This document shows positions 62,775-64,000 of a stretch of 64,000 nucleotides of DNA, one piece after another. Position 1 is the stretch's first letter. Each line of letters opens with the position of its first letter. A model generated the notes under the pieces. It ran no database searches, was not told where the DNA came from, and saw only the letters and a list, made by a program, of their open reading frames with translations. Source of the stretch: Schlesneria sp. GTDB taxonomy: Bacteria; Planctomycetota; Planctomycetia; Planctomycetales; Planctomycetaceae. The translations under genes and the position numbers were made by a program. Location of the stretch: contig JAQGHU010000102.1 of NCBI GenBank assembly GCA_028291515.1, forward strand, positions 62,001 to 126,000, given 5' to 3'.

Positions 62775-64000
62775 ATGCCTGCCGCCCCACCTGCCGTTTC
62801 GACCCGCTCGCTCACTGTCGCCGTCATCGGTAATCCCAATACCGGTAAAAGTACGATCTTCACGGCGCTGACGGGCATGCATTCGCTGATTGGCAATTAC
62901 CCGGGTGTCACCGTCGAGAAAAAGATCGGCAACTTCCGCCACCAGCAACAGGATGTGCGACTGGTTGACCTGCCGGGTACCTATAGCCTCTCACCACGAT
63001 CACTCGACGAAATGGTGTCGGTGGAGGTTTTGCTCGGTCGCCAGGCAGAAGTCGGCCGCATTGATGCCGTTGTCTGTATCGCTGACGCATCGAACTTGGA
63101 ACGGAATCTATATCTCGTCAGCCAGGTCCTCGATCTCGGCTTGCCGACTGTCCTGGTCCTCAACATGTGGGACGTGGCCCAGTCGCGCGGCATCACGATC
63201 GATGTCGAAAAACTATCGCAGACCTTGGGCATCCCAGTCGTCCCTTGTGAAGCACATCGTCACAGACAGATCGACGCCGTCAAAGATGCCGTCCTCTCCG
63301 TTGCTGGAAAGAATGGAGTCGAATCACCTCGCGTCTTTCCTGCCGCATTTTATGACGAGGGAAAGCAACTGGGATCGCAATTGCGGGACTGGGGTGAACC
63401 TGATGTCCCCTTCTACGTCACCGAGCGATTGCTGCTGGATGTCGGCGGGCAGATTGAATCGACGTTCGCCGCCCGTTTTTCCACGCGACTGACTGAAGTG
63501 CTGGCCGCAGCGCGAGAACGCCTGAAGGCCAGTGGCTTTCGAGTTCCCGCCGCCGAAGCGAAAGCTCGCTATGCGTGGAGTCGCCAAGTCCTCACGGGAA
63601 TCATGGTTGTCCCTCAGCAACAACAGGTCACCGCCAGCGATCACCTGGATCGGTGGCTGACCCATAAAGTCTGGGGATTGACCGTCTTCGTCCTGATCAT
63701 GTTTGTGGTCTTCCAGTCCATCTCGACCTTGGCCGCACCGGTCATGCAGCTCTGCGAAATGGGTCAGCAGATCGCCGGTGATTGGGTCAGTTCGCTGATG
63801 TCTCCCGGTCCGTTCCGCAGTCTGCTGGTCGACGGCGTCATCGCCGGGGTGGGGGGGATTCTCGTCTTCTTGCCGCAGATCTGCTTCTTGTTCTTTTTTA
63901 TCGCGCTGCTGGAAGATTGCGGCTACATGGCGCGGGCCGCCTTCCTGATGGATAAACTGATGACGAAGGTGGGCCTCAGCGGCAAATCGTTCGTCCCGCT
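62775..64000 (+). CDS. feoB: Ferrous iron transporter FeoB (3' end outside window)
   Basis: The first 408 residues of FeoB, the inner-membrane G-protein-coupled ferrous iron channel, are present. The N-terminal G domain has G1 GNPNTGKS at 19-26, the switch-region segment NYPGVTVEKK, G3 DLPGTYSLSPRS and G4 NMWD. The transmembrane part begins near residue 300 (VWGLTVFVLIMFVVFQS) and includes GVGGILVFLPQICFLFFFIALLEDCGYMARAAF, a family core segment. The short, Ala/Pro-rich start is typical. The C-terminus, including the rest of the pore, is beyond the window. feoA-feoA-feoB form one unit. Confidence 0.95.
   Translation, partial: MPAAPPAVSTRSLTVAVIGNPNTGKSTIFTALTGMHSLIGNYPGVTVEKKIGNFRHQQQDVRLVDLPGTYSLSPRSLDEMVSVEVLLGRQAEVGRIDAVVCIADASNLERNLYLVSQVLDLGLPTVLVLNMWDVAQSRGITIDVEKLSQTLGIPVVPCEAHRHRQIDAVKDAVLSVAGKNGVESPRVFPAAFYDEGKQLGSQLRDWGEPDVPFYVTERLLLDVGGQIESTFAARFSTRLTEVLAAARERLKASGFRVPAAEAKARYAWSRQVLTGIMVVPQQQQVTASDHLDRWLTHKVWGLTVFVLIMFVVFQSISTLAAPVMQLCEMGQQIAGDWVSSLMSPGPFRSLLVDGVIAGVGGILVFLPQICFLFFFIALLEDCGYMARAAFLMDKLMTKVGLSGKSFVP

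Overview
The window is chromosomal DNA from a planctomycete, most likely a Planctomycetaceae/Schlesneria-like lineage. The phylum call rests on a DUF1501 gene followed by a cytochrome-type DUF1549/DUF1553 gene, a formylglycine sulfatase with an extra C-terminal domain, a CotH/EF-hand secreted protein, DUF11 surface proteins, an LptD-like outer-membrane protein and weak use of Shine-Dalgarno sequences. The genus is a guess. Two genes run off the ends: hemG on the left and feoB on the right. I see no prophage, insertion sequence, CRISPR array or rRNA operon.

Layout. 1-4587 (minus): rsmD, a GAF/sigma-54 activator, hemE and hemG. 4743-8073: truD converging on a sulfatase. 8450-14110 (plus): a complete pyruvate dehydrogenase operon (aceE, aceF, lpdA). 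14249-16916 (minus): a fuconate-dehydratase-like enzyme, a bPH-domain protein and a PAP2 phosphatase. 17153-23753: a small stress-type membrane protein, a secreted unknown, a PanF/YhdT transporter pair, a DedA protein and a divergent Nramp-like protein. 23945-29622: an LptD-like protein, a DUF2752 protein and two tandem paralogous lipoproteins. 29656-35292 (minus): a very long FHA/coiled-coil membrane protein, an RNase-Z-like hydrolase and a Gfo/Idh/MocA oxidoreductase. 35850-40761: csrA, the DUF1501-DUF1553 pair and a 30-residue Lys/Ala peptide gene with its own promoter, ribosome binding site and terminator. 40841-47293 (minus): a DUF2617-like protein, cysI, a CotH protein, tRNA-Lys(UUU) and a UDP-sugar pyrophosphorylase. 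47826-52052 (minus): an orphan STAS protein and a three-gene set of exported proteins, two of them paralogues. 52362-56540 (plus): a LolA-like exported protein, hemH and an Ig-like secreted protein. 56745-58257: two tatA genes and a toxin-antitoxin pair. 58281-64000: a membrane-anchored unknown, a methyltransferase, and an iron-uptake region in which a Cys-rich FeoB-associated peptide and a D-2-hydroxyacid dehydrogenase face feoA-feoA-feoB.

Themes. Haem synthesis (hemE, hemG, hemH) sits in two places. Cell-envelope functions are heavily represented: LptD, LolA-like, DedA, PAP2, lipoproteins, DUF11 and CotH. Several intergenic gaps carry short palindromic repeats built from the words AATCTGCGGA and CACAGAGGCACAGAG. 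The least explained items are the 30-residue peptide gene, the three-gene exported-protein cluster, the lipoprotein pair and the inverted repeat at 60751-60873.
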